Shown here piece after piece: positions 45,740 through 54,875 of a stretch of 60,165 nucleotides of DNA. The translations under genes and the position numbers were made by a program. Positions within the stretch are counted from its first letter, which is position 1, and each line of letters opens with the position of its first letter. Source of the stretch: Cyclobacteriaceae bacterium (GTDB taxonomy: Bacteria; Bacteroidota; Bacteroidia; Cytophagales; Cyclobacteriaceae); NCBI GenBank assembly GCA_022842845.1, contig JALHOT010000008.1, positions 1 to 60,165 on the forward strand. The letters run 5' to 3'. Below the pieces are notes generated by a model. The model searched no databases and was not told the origin of the DNA. It saw only the letters and a program-made list of their open reading frames with translations.

Positions 45740-45747
45740 TATTTTTG
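45740..45747 (+). promoter_or_regulatory. Bacteroidota-type -7 element just before glyS
   Basis: TATTTTTG matches TAnnTTTG and ends six bases before the glyS ATG, so transcription from it would give a leaderless or nearly leaderless mRNA. No -33 match is visible at the usual distance. Confidence 0.35.
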
Positions 45748-45753
45748 CGCCTT

Positions 45754-47295
45754 ATGGCGAATCAAGAAGACAACCTGTTTAAGAATGTGATCTCTCATGC
45801 AAAGGAATATGGTTTCATATTCCCATCCAGCGAGATCTACGATGGATTAAGTGCAGTGTATGACTACGGTCAAAATGGAGCTGAACTAAAAAACAACATC
45901 AAAGAATACTGGTGGAAGTTCATGACTCTGCTGCATGACAATATTGTAGGTATTGATTCTGCCATTTTTATGCACCCCACCACGTGGAAGGCTTCAGGCC
46001 ACGTGGATGCTTTTAACGATCCGATGATCGATAACAAAGATTCAAAGAAAAGATACCGGGCCGATGTATTGGTAGAAGATGCCGTAGCAAAGCTTCAGGA
46101 TAAAATTGATAAGGAGGTAGAAAAGGCAGCCAAGCGCTTTGAGAATTTCGATCGAAGCATGTTCGTGTCTACAAACGCACGCGTACTTGAATATCAAAAA
46201 AAGATAGACGAAGCCAACGAAAGATTGAAAGCGGCCATGAACAATAGCGACATGGCAGCTATGAAACAGCTCATTGAAGACCTGGAAGTTACTTGTCCTA
46301 TTTCGGGCACGCGTAACTGGACCGAAGTGCGTCAGTTCAACCTCATGTTCTCTACAGAGATGGGCTCAGTAGCAGAAGATGCTAATAAAATTTACTTACG
46401 CCCCGAAACAGCCCAAGGCATTTTTGTGAATTTCCTGAATGTGCAGAAAACCGGTAGGATGAAAATCCCTTTTGGTATTGCACAGATTGGTAAGGCTTTT
46501 AGAAATGAAATAGTAGCACGCCAATTCATTTTCCGCATGCGCGAGTTCGAGCAAATGGAGATGCAATTCTTTGTGAAGCCTGGCGAAGAAATGAAGTGGT
46601 ACGAATACTGGAAGGAAAAAAGAATGCAGTGGCATAAAACCCTTGGCTTGGGCGATGGCAATTACAGATACCACGACCATTTGAATCTGGCACACTATGC
46701 TAACGCTGCCTGCGATATACAATTCAATTTCCCTATGGGCTTTAAAGAATTGGAGGGCATACATTCGCGTACCGATTTCGACTTAAAGAGCCACGAGAAG
46801 TTTTCAGGTAAGAAGCTTCAATACTTCGATACCGAAGATAATCAGAACTACATTCCTTATGTGGTAGAAACTTCCGTAGGCTTGGATCGCATGTTTTTAT
46901 CAGTGCTATCCTCCTCCTATAAAGAAGAAAAACTGGAAGATGGCAGCGAGCGTGTGGTATTGCGCATACCCGCTCCGCTGGCACCTAATAAAGTCGCCAT
47001 TTTGCCTCTTACCAAAAAAGATGGACTTCCTGAAAAAGCCATGGAGATTATGAACGAATTGAAGTTTGATCTCCGCTGTTTCTATGAAGAAAAGGATGCT
47101 ATCGGCAAGCGTTACCGCAGGCAAGATGCCATAGGCACCCCATACTGTATTACCATAGATCATCAAACTTTGCAGGACAATACCGTTACTGTAAGAGACC
47201 GAGATACCATGAAGCAAGAAAGAATTGCTGTCTGTGAGTTGCGCCTCAAATTGATAGATGCCTGCTCAATCAACAACTTGTTAAGGAGAATTTAA
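45754..47295 (+). CDS. glyS: Glycyl-tRNA synthetase, single-chain class II
   Basis: 513 residues from ATG 45754; a start at 45745 adds three residues and fits less well. It charges tRNA-Gly. Class II motifs are present: motif 2 is seen in FRNEIVARQFIFRMREFEQMEMQFF and motif 3 in VETSVGLDRMFL. The N-terminal HAKEYGFIFPSSEIYDG and the C-terminal anticodon-binding domain (PNKVAILPL) are typical. This is the homodimeric archaeal/eukaryal-type enzyme used by Bacteroidota, with the usual helical insert at about 110-180. Confidence 0.97.
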   Translation: MANQEDNLFKNVISHAKEYGFIFPSSEIYDGLSAVYDYGQNGAELKNNIKEYWWKFMTLLHDNIVGIDSAIFMHPTTWKASGHVDAFNDPMIDNKDSKKRYRADVLVEDAVAKLQDKIDKEVEKAAKRFENFDRSMFVSTNARVLEYQKKIDEANERLKAAMNNSDMAAMKQLIEDLEVTCPISGTRNWTEVRQFNLMFSTEMGSVAEDANKIYLRPETAQGIFVNFLNVQKTGRMKIPFGIAQIGKAFRNEIVARQFIFRMREFEQMEMQFFVKPGEEMKWYEYWKEKRMQWHKTLGLGDGNYRYHDHLNLAHYANAACDIQFNFPMGFKELEGIHSRTDFDLKSHEKFSGKKLQYFDTEDNQNYIPYVVETSVGLDRMFLSVLSSSYKEEKLEDGSERVVLRIPAPLAPNKVAILPLTKKDGLPEKAMEIMNELKFDLRCFYEEKDAIGKRYRRQDAIGTPYCITIDHQTLQDNTVTVRDRDTMKQERIAVCELRLKLIDACSINNLLRRI

Positions 47296-47301
47296 GATCT
47301 G

Positions 47302-48105
47302 ATGACTGGTATCTTTATTTTCGGAGGTATTATCATTCTTATTTTTTCCTTCCGAAATAAAATGCTGGTCGGATATCAGCAAGTTGAGATTAAAACAGCT
47401 GCACTCCGAAGTAAAGTGTTGCCGGTACCAACTGTTTACACAGACATTCTTAACAAATACTTTTACTACTATCAAAAGTTATCTGATGCAGATAGACGTG
47501 AGTTTGAACAAAGACTCATGTATTTTCTGCTTACAAAAAAATTTATTCCTCGAAATTTTAAAGAGGTGACGAATGAAATGAAAGTGACGATTGCTGCAAC
47601 AGCTGTTCAGCTCACTTTTGGTTTACCCGCCATCTACTTTTTGCACTTCAAAAGAATTTTAATTTACCCTGACGACTATTACTCTAACATCACCAAACAA
47701 TACCATAGAGGCGAGGTGAACCCTGCTTTTGGTATCATTGTTTTATCGTGGAGAAGTTTTGTAGATGGCTTCATTAACCCCACCAATGCGCTTAATTTGG
47801 GTTTGCATGAAATGGCCCATGCTTTGCGTTTAGAGAATATGGTCCGAAACGAGCAGTTTGGTTTTCTAGATGAAGACGCTTTGGAGAAACTCAACGAGTA
47901 TGCTTACACTGTATGCCATGATCCTGAGAAAAGCTTTCAGTTTTTCAGGGCTTATGCTTGTACCAATGAGCACGAATTTTTTTCAGTAGCAGTGGAGAAT
48001 TTCTTTGAACGCCCAATCGACTTTAGAAATAACCTGCCTGCACTGTATGAGACAATGGTAATATTGTTAAAGCAAGATCCTATCAAACTACTTAAATATG
48101 AATAG
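47302..48105 (+). CDS. MtfA-like zinc peptidase with N-terminal membrane helix
   Basis: 267 residues. One membrane helix at residues 2-16, then a soluble domain with the zinc motif HEMAH (His169, Glu170, His173) and a later Glu in FFSVAVENFFE that may be the third ligand. This pattern is that of MtfA (Mlc titration factor A) peptidases. E. coli MtfA binds the glucose repressor Mlc; that role is not expected here. It follows glyS by six bases and overlaps the next gene by eight. Confidence 0.8.
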   Translation: MTGIFIFGGIIILIFSFRNKMLVGYQQVEIKTAALRSKVLPVPTVYTDILNKYFYYYQKLSDADRREFEQRLMYFLLTKKFIPRNFKEVTNEMKVTIAATAVQLTFGLPAIYFLHFKRILIYPDDYYSNITKQYHRGEVNPAFGIIVLSWRSFVDGFINPTNALNLGLHEMAHALRLENMVRNEQFGFLDEDALEKLNEYAYTVCHDPEKSFQFFRAYACTNEHEFFSVAVENFFERPIDFRNNLPALYETMVILLKQDPIKLLKYE

Positions 48106-48688
48106 TGTACTGAATAAGAATGTATTTTTCGTTAAAGAACATGTAAAGGTTTTTAAGGCTTCCAACAGTTTCGATATTTACGATCCTGAAACACAGCAGA
48201 TAGTTATGCAAGCCCGAGAAGAGCGTTTGGGTTTCTTCACCAAGCTATTTCGTTTTACAGATTATAAGCGCAACACACCTTTCGAGATTGATATTAATAC
48301 ACCTACCGGTCAGCGTATTCTAACCGTTAAAAGAGGCGTAACTTGGTTTGTTTCTACCGTTGAGGTATTGGATGAGCACAACCAACTGATTGGAAAGTTT
48401 AAGCAGAAATTCTTTTCCATTGGCGGTAAGTTTGAAGTGTTAGATGCGCAGGAGCGTTCCTTGTGTTGGTTAAAAGGTAAATGGACCAGCTGGGACTTTA
48501 AATTTGTGAGTAACGATGGTAAAGAGTTTGCTACCGTTACTAAAAGGTGGAGTGGATTTGGGAAGGAGTTTTTCACCTCGGCAGATAATTATGTGCTGCA
48601 GATTGAAAATGATGTGCCCGAGAATCACCCTTTAAGACAATTGATCCTGGCAGCGGTTATGTGCATCGATTTGGTGCTTAAAGAGTAA
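48098..48688 (+). CDS. Phospholipid scramblase/LURP-one-related protein
   Basis: 196 residues. A 12-stranded beta-barrel with a central C-terminal helix is suggested by the repeated pattern FDIYDPETQQ, TVEVLDEHNQLIGKF, FEVLDAQERSL and the hydrophobic C-terminus (PLRQLILAAVMCIDLVLKE). This is the LURP-one/scramblase-like (tubby-like) layout. Biochemical role in bacteria is unknown. It overlaps the MtfA-like gene by eight bases and is followed by a terminator, closing the glyS-side transcript. Confidence 0.7.
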   Translation: MNSVLNKNVFFVKEHVKVFKASNSFDIYDPETQQIVMQAREERLGFFTKLFRFTDYKRNTPFEIDINTPTGQRILTVKRGVTWFVSTVEVLDEHNQLIGKFKQKFFSIGGKFEVLDAQERSLCWLKGKWTSWDFKFVSNDGKEFATVTKRWSGFGKEFFTSADNYVLQIENDVPENHPLRQLILAAVMCIDLVLKE

Positions 48689-48711
48689 TAATAGTCAGTT
48701 TTGAATTTGAT

Positions 48712-48740
48712 AAAAACCTTCGATAACCCGAAGGTTTTTG
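48712..48740 (+). terminator. Rho-independent terminator after the scramblase-like gene
   Basis: An 11-bp stem (AAAAACCTTCG at 48712-48722, complement at 48729-48739) with a 6-base loop. Its position shows the next gene begins after it, at 48815 rather than at an upstream in-frame ATG (48701). Confidence 0.88.
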
Positions 48741-48814
48741 TTTTTTGCCACTGGTGTAAGCAAGAGATTAATAGTTGCCCAATCCGGTATATTCGTAATA
48801 CTAAACTGATTGTT

Positions 48815-50650
48815 ATGAAGAAGATAGTTTTGCTCTTTCTTTTGAGTTCACTGTGGGCTCATGCGCAGCAAACGCAAAAGCCTGTATTGCACGGTAAAAA
48901 CTGGATGGCCATTACCGGTAAGCCTTTGGCAGCTACAGCAGGTGCCATGATTTTCCAAAAAGGTGGTAATGCTGTAGACGCTTCTTGCGCCATGCTGGCG
49001 GCTACCTGCACCATGTGGGATGTACTTAGCTGGGGCGGAGAAACGCAAGCCATTATTTACAATCCTAAAACAAAAAAGATAATTGGCATCAATGCCTTAG
49101 GCGTTGCCCCAACGGGAGCTACTGCTGAATTCTTTAAAAGTAAAGGGATGAATTATCCACCACAATACGGGCCTTTAGCTGCAGTAACTCCAGGTACACC
49201 CGGTGGCCTGATGTATATTTTGGCTGAGTACGGTACCATGAGTCTGAAAGATGTGTTGGCACCTGCCATGCAATTAGCAGATGGCTACCCCATTGAAGCG
49301 CAAACAGCCAATGCTATGGAGCGCGATAAGGAGAGGATAAAAGAGTGGCCATATTCAAAACAAGTTTTTTTACCACATGCTGGGGAAAAACGCGAAGCTC
49401 CGGTTGCTGGCGAAATTTTCCGACAAGCAGATTTGCTGGCCACTTTGCAAAAATTAGTAGAAGCGGAACAACAGGCTTTGAAGAAAGGTAAAAGCAGAAA
49501 AGAAGCCATCTATGCGGCTTATGATCGTTTCTACAAGGGTGATATCGCGAAAGAATTTGTACGAGGAAGTAAAGAGCAAGGTGGCTTAATAACTGAACAA
49601 GATCTTGCGTCATGGAAAGTGCTCGAAGAAGAGCCTTTGCATGTCAATTATAAAGGCATTGAAGTGTATAAACTTTCTCAGTGGACACAAGGCCCCATGT
49701 TACTTCAGTCACTTAACATTCTTGAAAATTTTGATTTGAAGTCTATGGGGTTCAATTCAGCGCGATATATACACACGTTGTACCAAACGATGAACTTAAC
49801 ATTTGCTGACAGAGATTTTTACTACGGAGATCCGTACAAATTACCTGAAGAACCCATCAAAGGTTTATTATCTAAAGACTATGCCAAAGAAAGAGCGAAG
49901 GCTATTAATTGGGAGCGTAATGACGCCAAAGCAGGACCTGGTGATCCTTATCCATTCGAAGGTAAAATAAATCCATATCAAGATTATCTTAAGCAATGGA
50001 ATCAGGCATCTCTCGATAAGCAACTCAATCCATTGGACGAAGAATGGTTAAAGAATCAATTCTTAGGCACTACTTCTATTGAGGCCACAGACAAAGAAGG
50101 ATGGATTGTTTCCATGGTACCCAGTGGTGGTTGGTTGCCAGCAGCTATTGCCGGTAAAACAGGCATTGGCATGAGTCAACGCATGCAAAGCTTTGTAACA
50201 GATCCTAAGTTAAACCCTTTTAATGTAGTTGAGCCGGGTAAGCGTCCGCGTGTAACCTTAACACCGACTTTGGCCATGAAGGGTGATAAACCTTTTTTGG
50301 CTTTTGGTGTACAGGGTGGTGATACGCAAGATCAAAACTTGCTTCAGTTCTTTTTGAATGTGGTGGAATTTGGCATGAATGTGCAAGAGGCCAGCGAGGC
50401 ACCAAATATTAATACAGATCAATTGTATCTATCACTTGGGGCAGAAGACAGAAAGCCGAAGGCCGGATCAATTCTGTTGCACGACAGCACACCTCCTTAT
50501 GTGAGAAGCGAGTTGCAGAAAATGGGTTATCGCATGCGCTTTGATGACAGAACCTCAGGGCCAATCAATGCTATCTTTTTCGATTGGGAGCATGGTAGTT
50601 TCTGGGGAGGCTCCAGCAACCATGGAGAGGATTATGGAATCGGTTGGTAG
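48815..50650 (+). CDS. Exported gamma-glutamyltransferase-like Ntn hydrolase
   Basis: About 611 residues from ATG 48815, which directly heads a signal peptide (end near AHAQQ). An upstream in-frame ATG at 48701 is separated from it by a terminator hairpin and is rejected. The protein has the GGT layout: AMIFQKGGNAVDASCAM near the start, and the autoprocessing site LGTTSIEATD, where the second Thr would become the nucleophile. The small-subunit region carries SQRMQSFVTDP and PRVTLTPTLAMK. It probably splits glutathione or other gamma-glutamyl compounds, or a related acyl bond, in the periplasm. Confidence 0.9.
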   Translation: MKKIVLLFLLSSLWAHAQQTQKPVLHGKNWMAITGKPLAATAGAMIFQKGGNAVDASCAMLAATCTMWDVLSWGGETQAIIYNPKTKKIIGINALGVAPTGATAEFFKSKGMNYPPQYGPLAAVTPGTPGGLMYILAEYGTMSLKDVLAPAMQLADGYPIEAQTANAMERDKERIKEWPYSKQVFLPHAGEKREAPVAGEIFRQADLLATLQKLVEAEQQALKKGKSRKEAIYAAYDRFYKGDIAKEFVRGSKEQGGLITEQDLASWKVLEEEPLHVNYKGIEVYKLSQWTQGPMLLQSLNILENFDLKSMGFNSARYIHTLYQTMNLTFADRDFYYGDPYKLPEEPIKGLLSKDYAKERAKAINWERNDAKAGPGDPYPFEGKINPYQDYLKQWNQASLDKQLNPLDEEWLKNQFLGTTSIEATDKEGWIVSMVPSGGWLPAAIAGKTGIGMSQRMQSFVTDPKLNPFNVVEPGKRPRVTLTPTLAMKGDKPFLAFGVQGGDTQDQNLLQFFLNVVEFGMNVQEASEAPNINTDQLYLSLGAEDRKPKAGSILLHDSTPPYVRSELQKMGYRMRFDDRTSGPINAIFFDWEHGSFWGGSSNHGEDYGIGW

Positions 50651-50667
50651 TCATTGATGCTTAAATG

Positions 50668-50706
50668 AAAAGCGCTCAACGAATCAAAAGGTTGAGCGCT
50701 TTTTTT
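50668..50706. terminator. Terminator between convergent GGT-like and caspase-like genes
   Basis: A 13-bp stem (AAAAGCGCTCAAC at 50668-50680, complement at 50691-50703) with a 10-base loop and a T-run through 50706 on the plus strand. On the minus strand four T follow, so it may also end the caspase operon. Confidence 0.92.
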
Positions 50707-51676
50707 ATTCCTTACGGATAAATATGAAATCGCCTCCCTCATCACCCGTGTCTTGTATTACACCATATTGAGGCACTGTGTTGGTGTTATTAATAACTGC
50801 GTTATACAGACTATTGAACAGCTCGCGCGAGGAAAGATACTTGGTATCATTTTCGACTAAACGCTTATTTAAGTATTCAAAAAATTTGCTCTGATCTGGT
50901 ACTGTTTTAAGGTTACCACTTGTCATTGCTTTACGGCTGGCAAGTCTGTAGATTTTAGCTACACCATAATCAGAAAGGCCGGCCACTTCTCGTGATTTGA
51001 AGATGCTACCACCAAAGCAGGCATCGGTAATAAGAAGTGTATGTTTGGATTTGATCCCGGCAATGTAATCTTTCAAATTACTGTTTGAGAGCCATGTAGA
51101 TTTTTTATCAAACTGTGCATCGGAAGGCAGCCAGTAGCCCACCATTAATTTTTCGTCCCAGTAGCCATGTCCGGCATAGAAGATTAAAAGATTATCAGTT
51201 TCTTTAATTTTGCCAGATAGTACTTCTAATGTTTCGATGATATCGCTGCGAGTTGGGTTTCGCAAGAAAGTAATGCGCTCTTGTTCAAAATGATAATTGC
51301 GTAATGTCTTCATCAAGGCCTCGGCATCCTTCACAGGTTTATCTAGGTCAACCAGATTTTGGTTGGAAAATTGGTATTCTGAAACACCAATGATCAAGGC
51401 ATAATATTTTGGAAAAGAGGAGCTGCCTATTTCTTTACTTACTCTGGAATTTTCATCATTTGTTGTTGTTGGAGACGTTATATTTCTACTCTCTGTATTA
51501 CTATTCGGGGTAGTATTCTTTACAATAGCAGCTCCCGTCTTAAGGTTAACATGGATAATATTGGAGAGTCCTTCGTTGCTTGTATAGCGTACGGTAATCG
51601 TATTGCTAACATTCGTCTGTGCGCTAAGCGCCCAGCAAAAACACAGCATCAATATGATGGAATTAAGTAGTTTCAT
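50705..51676 (-). CDS. Exported caspase-family (C14) peptidase
   Basis: 323 residues. A signal peptide (end near ALSAQ) and a low-complexity Asn/Thr/Ser linker (about 45-85) precede a caspase-like p20 domain at about 90-245. The dyad is intact: His170 in FYAGHGYW and Cys220 in DACFGGS. Bacterial members of C14 (orthocaspases) usually cut after Arg or Lys, and most lack a signal peptide, so export is notable. It is preceded, with one base between, by the gene for an exported beta-sandwich protein. It lies downstream of the T9SS cassette on the same strand. Confidence 0.88.
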   Translation of the reverse strand: MKLLNSIILMLCFCWALSAQTNVSNTITVRYTSNEGLSNIIHVNLKTGAAIVKNTTPNSNTESRNITSPTTTNDENSRVSKEIGSSSFPKYYALIIGVSEYQFSNQNLVDLDKPVKDAEALMKTLRNYHFEQERITFLRNPTRSDIIETLEVLSGKIKETDNLLIFYAGHGYWDEKLMVGYWLPSDAQFDKKSTWLSNSNLKDYIAGIKSKHTLLITDACFGGSIFKSREVAGLSDYGVAKIYRLASRKAMTSGNLKTVPDQSKFFEYLNKRLVENDTKYLSSRELFNSLYNAVINNTNTVPQYGVIQDTGDEGGDFIFIRKE

Positions 51677-51677
51677 A

Positions 51678-52427
51678 TTACATACGTGGAATGTTCATCA
51701 ATTGAAGGCTACCAATATTAGTATCTAAAGAAAGGCTTTGAAGAATTCTTCCGTTTAAGGTGGCACTATTCATTTTTGAAATTTTCAAAATCATTTCTCC
51801 GTCTTTTCGGGCACTCACTATAAACTTTCGTGTTTTACTGTTGAGAACATTGACGCCATCTATTTCAGCAGAAGTTACTATATAAACATTACCAAAATGA
51901 TCCTGAGCCGTAGTAGAGTTGAGTATACCCAGATCAATTTCAGACTTAGCTTTGATTTTGTATAATATTTTAAATCCATCAGGTACACTAAACACACTGG
52001 TAATTGTAAAACTCAACTCATTAGTTTCAGCTGTAGCAGATCCTGCATTGCTTCCGCTACTCGTGCTTGTGGATGTCTTTTGAGCAGTTACGGTGGCACC
52101 ACCTTTGCCGGTAGCGATTACTTTAAACTGAAGATCTCCTTCGAATTCGCCAAGATCCTTTTTAGCTGCCCATGTAATTACCTTGCTTGTTCCTGGTGCT
52201 TCCCAACGGTTTACAGCACCATTTAAGCTGTTGGGTATTATTGTAAATGTTTTACCGCCATCTTTAGAGCAGGTAACTTTTACCTCGTAGCTTTCGCCAG
52301 CATTACCAGCCAGATCGTAGCTAATGATAACCTGTTCCCCTTCTGGGCGTGCAATAACATTGCTAACAGTTTGCCCTAGCGCAAGGGAGGAAGAAAAAAA
52401 TAAGAGTAGGAAAAGCCTTTGATTCAT
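51678..52427 (-). CDS. Exported beta-sandwich protein paired with the caspase
   Basis: About 249 residues from ATG 52427; an in-frame ATG at 52481 would place 18 residues before the signal peptide (end near ALGQT). The first 110 residues form an Ig/Fn3-like domain (YEVKVTCSKDGGKTFTIIP) often found at the start of Bacteroidota surface enzymes. A Ser/Thr/Gly linker follows at about 115-130. The C-terminal domain is beta-rich and unrecognised. The gene ends one base before the caspase start, so the two are co-transcribed and may form a complex. A TAnnTTTG element lies at 52486-52479. Confidence 0.65.
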   Translation of the reverse strand: MNQRLFLLLFFSSSLALGQTVSNVIARPEGEQVIISYDLAGNAGESYEVKVTCSKDGGKTFTIIPNSLNGAVNRWEAPGTSKVITWAAKKDLGEFEGDLQFKVIATGKGGATVTAQKTSTSTSSGSNAGSATAETNELSFTITSVFSVPDGFKILYKIKAKSEIDLGILNSTTAQDHFGNVYIVTSAEIDGVNVLNSKTRKFIVSARKDGEMILKISKMNSATLNGRILQSLSLDTNIGSLQLMNIPRM

Positions 52428-52478
52428 GGTTGATAATTGTTGAATTGATATTGCCTGTAAGTAAAAGCCTATGCTAAA

Positions 52479-52486
52479 CAAATTTA
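52479..52486 (-). promoter_or_regulatory. Bacteroidota-type -7 element before the caspase operon
   Basis: On the minus strand TAAATTTG matches TAnnTTTG, 51 bases before the ATG at 52427. No clear -33. The gap of 240 bases to the upstream OmpA gene also has a CTCAGGT/ACCTGAG inverted pair (52561-52600), a possible weak terminator. Confidence 0.4.
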
Positions 52487-52667
52487 AGCCTTTTTAAATA
52501 GAAATTGTTCTTTGTAATAGGGCTATGCACCAATATGTAAGAAGATCAAACTATCAATTACTCAGGTTTGGTTTTTATAAAGATGCATAGGAGACCTGAG
52601 CACACACAATCATGTTGCACAAACTCAACTCAAAAGACCTTTAATGATCAGGTAAGTAAAACCTTAA

Positions 52668-54875
52668 TTAATTGCTTTTGATAGATTCAGCAAGTTGTAT
52701 TTTCAACTCAGCTCTTCTGTTAAGCGCATGATCTTCATCGGTACATTCAACACCATCACTACATTGATTGAGTATTAGCTCCTCGCCAAAACCAATGGCC
52801 TCAATTCTTTTAGCTGAAATTCCTGCTTTTGTAAAATATTGCACTAACTCTTTAGCCCGGGCATTGGATAATTTCAGGTTATAATTTTTTTCACCCTGGG
52901 TATCCGCATGGGCAGCAATATTAAGGGTTGCTTTCGGAGCTCTTTTTAAATCGGCAATCATTTTATTCAAGTCTTTCTTAAATGATTCCTTGATATCTTT
53001 CTTATTAAAATCAAATAGTACAACAAACTTTTCCAGAAACTCTTCTTCCAGCACCATGTCATTCAGGAGTTTGCCTTTATAAATATTCTTCGTGTTGATC
53101 ACAAAATCATCAGGCAAGAATCCTTCTTTGAGTGCAGACACTTTATACTTATTGTCAGGTAAGATTGAAAATTTGTAATCGCCTTTCGGGCCTACTATCA
53201 AAGTATCAATCTTTCCTGTATTTAAATTTTCGAGCAGCACGTTAGCACCAGCGAGTGGAAGCTGAGTTTCATTGCTGTAGATAATCCCTTCGGCAAATAA
53301 GTTGTTTTCCCAAATGCTGAGTACCAGTGTGTCGCTTGTAATGGTAGCATTGTGAGTAGAGATACTTGCATCTTTTAGTGAAGTATAGCCTTTTTTAGAA
53401 GCAGCGATGGTGTAATGATTTTCCCATTGGAGTGGTAAGAAAAAGTTTCCGTCACTATCAGACTTTGCCATGATGGTTTGATTGCCCACGCTATCTTTAA
53501 TAACAATATCAGCATCTGCTAATGCTTTTTTTGTTTCGCTTTCAATTACGGTGCCCAGCAATGTAAAATAGTTGAGGCTGAACTTATAAATGTCATCAAA
53601 GCCAAAACCACCTTTTCTGTTTGATGAAATATATCCATCTCGACCATTACTACTCATGATCAAGGCAAAGTCATCTTGAGAACTGTTGATCGGACTCCCC
53701 ATATTGTGGGCTTCTCCGAAGCCATAAGCTTCTAGCTTACTTACAAAATTGTCCAGGCCGCCAAAGCCACCATGCCCATTCGATGCAAAGAATAAAATGC
53801 TGTCATTAATCATGGTAGGGTTGAATTCATCTCCAGCTGTGTTTACGAAGCCACCCAAGTTGATAGGTGCTCCCCATTTACCATTTTCAAGCTTGCAAGA
53901 ATAAATATCAGCACCGCCAAATCCTCCGGGTTTATCTGAAGTAAAAAGCAGAAGCGCTCCGTTCGGTGAAACCCAGGGATGACCTAAAGAATAATCTGGA
54001 TTGTTAAACTCAAAGGGCCTGAGCTTATCAAGCTTAAGGTTGTCGTTAAGTTCTGCAAAATAGAGTCCCAGATTAATACGACCCCTCTTATCCTTTATAG
54101 GCTTACCCTCTTCAAGATAATTCCGCGAAAAAGCAATTTTCTGATCGTTATCGTAGAAATCAATAGGGCCATCATGAAAATTTGAATTGAGGTCTTTGCT
54201 ATAAAAGAGTTGAACTTGTTCCTCTTTTGTTTTGGCGCTATCAAATTCTATGTTCACGATAAAGGTGTTGAGCAAGGCCTCATTTTCGTGCAAAGCTGAC
54301 ATAGATTTTCTTTTAATAAATTGATCTCTGTCGCGGGCAGAAATAAATACGATACGATCTTGATAGAAGTGTGGGGCAAAATCAGATTGATCGGAGTTGA
54401 ACCACAAATTCTCTAATGTGTAGAGACTTGAATCACGCAGGTGAAAATCAAACTGTTTTAGAAATTGTAGTCGTGAAGCTGTTCTTTTATCTTGTTTTGC
54501 ATGATCTGCATAAAATTTGTAAGCATCATAAGCTTTGTCGTAAGCTTCGAGGCGACTGAGGACTTGCCCATAATGAAAGTAATCAATGGGCGCAGCATCT
54601 GATCTTTCCAGTATTTTTTCGTAGCAGGCTCTGGCCTCTTCATATTTTCCTAAGCGTGCATAGCAATCTGCAATGCGGTCTTTTACTAATTTATTATCCG
54701 GATTTTTTTTCTCGCTGTTGATATAAAAGTCTAAGGCATTCTGATAAGCCATGGCCTCATAAAAAGACTCTGCCTTTTTTAAATCGCTTTGAAAGAGTGT
54801 AGACACATTGGTACTTTGAGCAAAAGCACAAAATTCGATCAGGATAAAAAGAATGCTGTGAAGAAATGTTTTCAT
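52668..54875 (-). CDS. PorE-like OmpA protein with TPR, propeller and carboxypeptidase-regulatory-like domains
   Basis: 735 residues. Signal peptide (end near CAFAQ); two or three TPRs at about 30-125 (ENALDF to AYDAYKFY pattern); a PD40 propeller at about 140-430 (PHFYQDRIVFIS, PWVSPNGALLLFTSD); two carboxypeptidase-regulatory-like domains at about 435-610; and an OmpA domain at about 625-735 with HADTQGEKNYNLKLSNARA. This order matches PorE of Porphyromonas gingivalis, which tethers T9SS parts to peptidoglycan. It follows the PorP gene without a gap, as expected for a PorP-PorE unit serving the giant surface protein. Confidence 0.87.
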   Translation of the reverse strand: MKTFLHSILFILIEFCAFAQSTNVSTLFQSDLKKAESFYEAMAYQNALDFYINSEKKNPDNKLVKDRIADCYARLGKYEEARACYEKILERSDAAPIDYFHYGQVLSRLEAYDKAYDAYKFYADHAKQDKRTASRLQFLKQFDFHLRDSSLYTLENLWFNSDQSDFAPHFYQDRIVFISARDRDQFIKRKSMSALHENEALLNTFIVNIEFDSAKTKEEQVQLFYSKDLNSNFHDGPIDFYDNDQKIAFSRNYLEEGKPIKDKRGRINLGLYFAELNDNLKLDKLRPFEFNNPDYSLGHPWVSPNGALLLFTSDKPGGFGGADIYSCKLENGKWGAPINLGGFVNTAGDEFNPTMINDSILFFASNGHGGFGGLDNFVSKLEAYGFGEAHNMGSPINSSQDDFALIMSSNGRDGYISSNRKGGFGFDDIYKFSLNYFTLLGTVIESETKKALADADIVIKDSVGNQTIMAKSDSDGNFFLPLQWENHYTIAASKKGYTSLKDASISTHNATITSDTLVLSIWENNLFAEGIIYSNETQLPLAGANVLLENLNTGKIDTLIVGPKGDYKFSILPDNKYKVSALKEGFLPDDFVINTKNIYKGKLLNDMVLEEEFLEKFVVLFDFNKKDIKESFKKDLNKMIADLKRAPKATLNIAAHADTQGEKNYNLKLSNARAKELVQYFTKAGISAKRIEAIGFGEELILNQCSDGVECTDEDHALNRRAELKIQLAESIKSN

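Noticed and set aside
48701-48814. Longer start for the gamma-glutamyltransferase-like gene
   Set aside because: A clear terminator hairpin (48712-48739) falls inside the extension, and the signal peptide starts at 48815.
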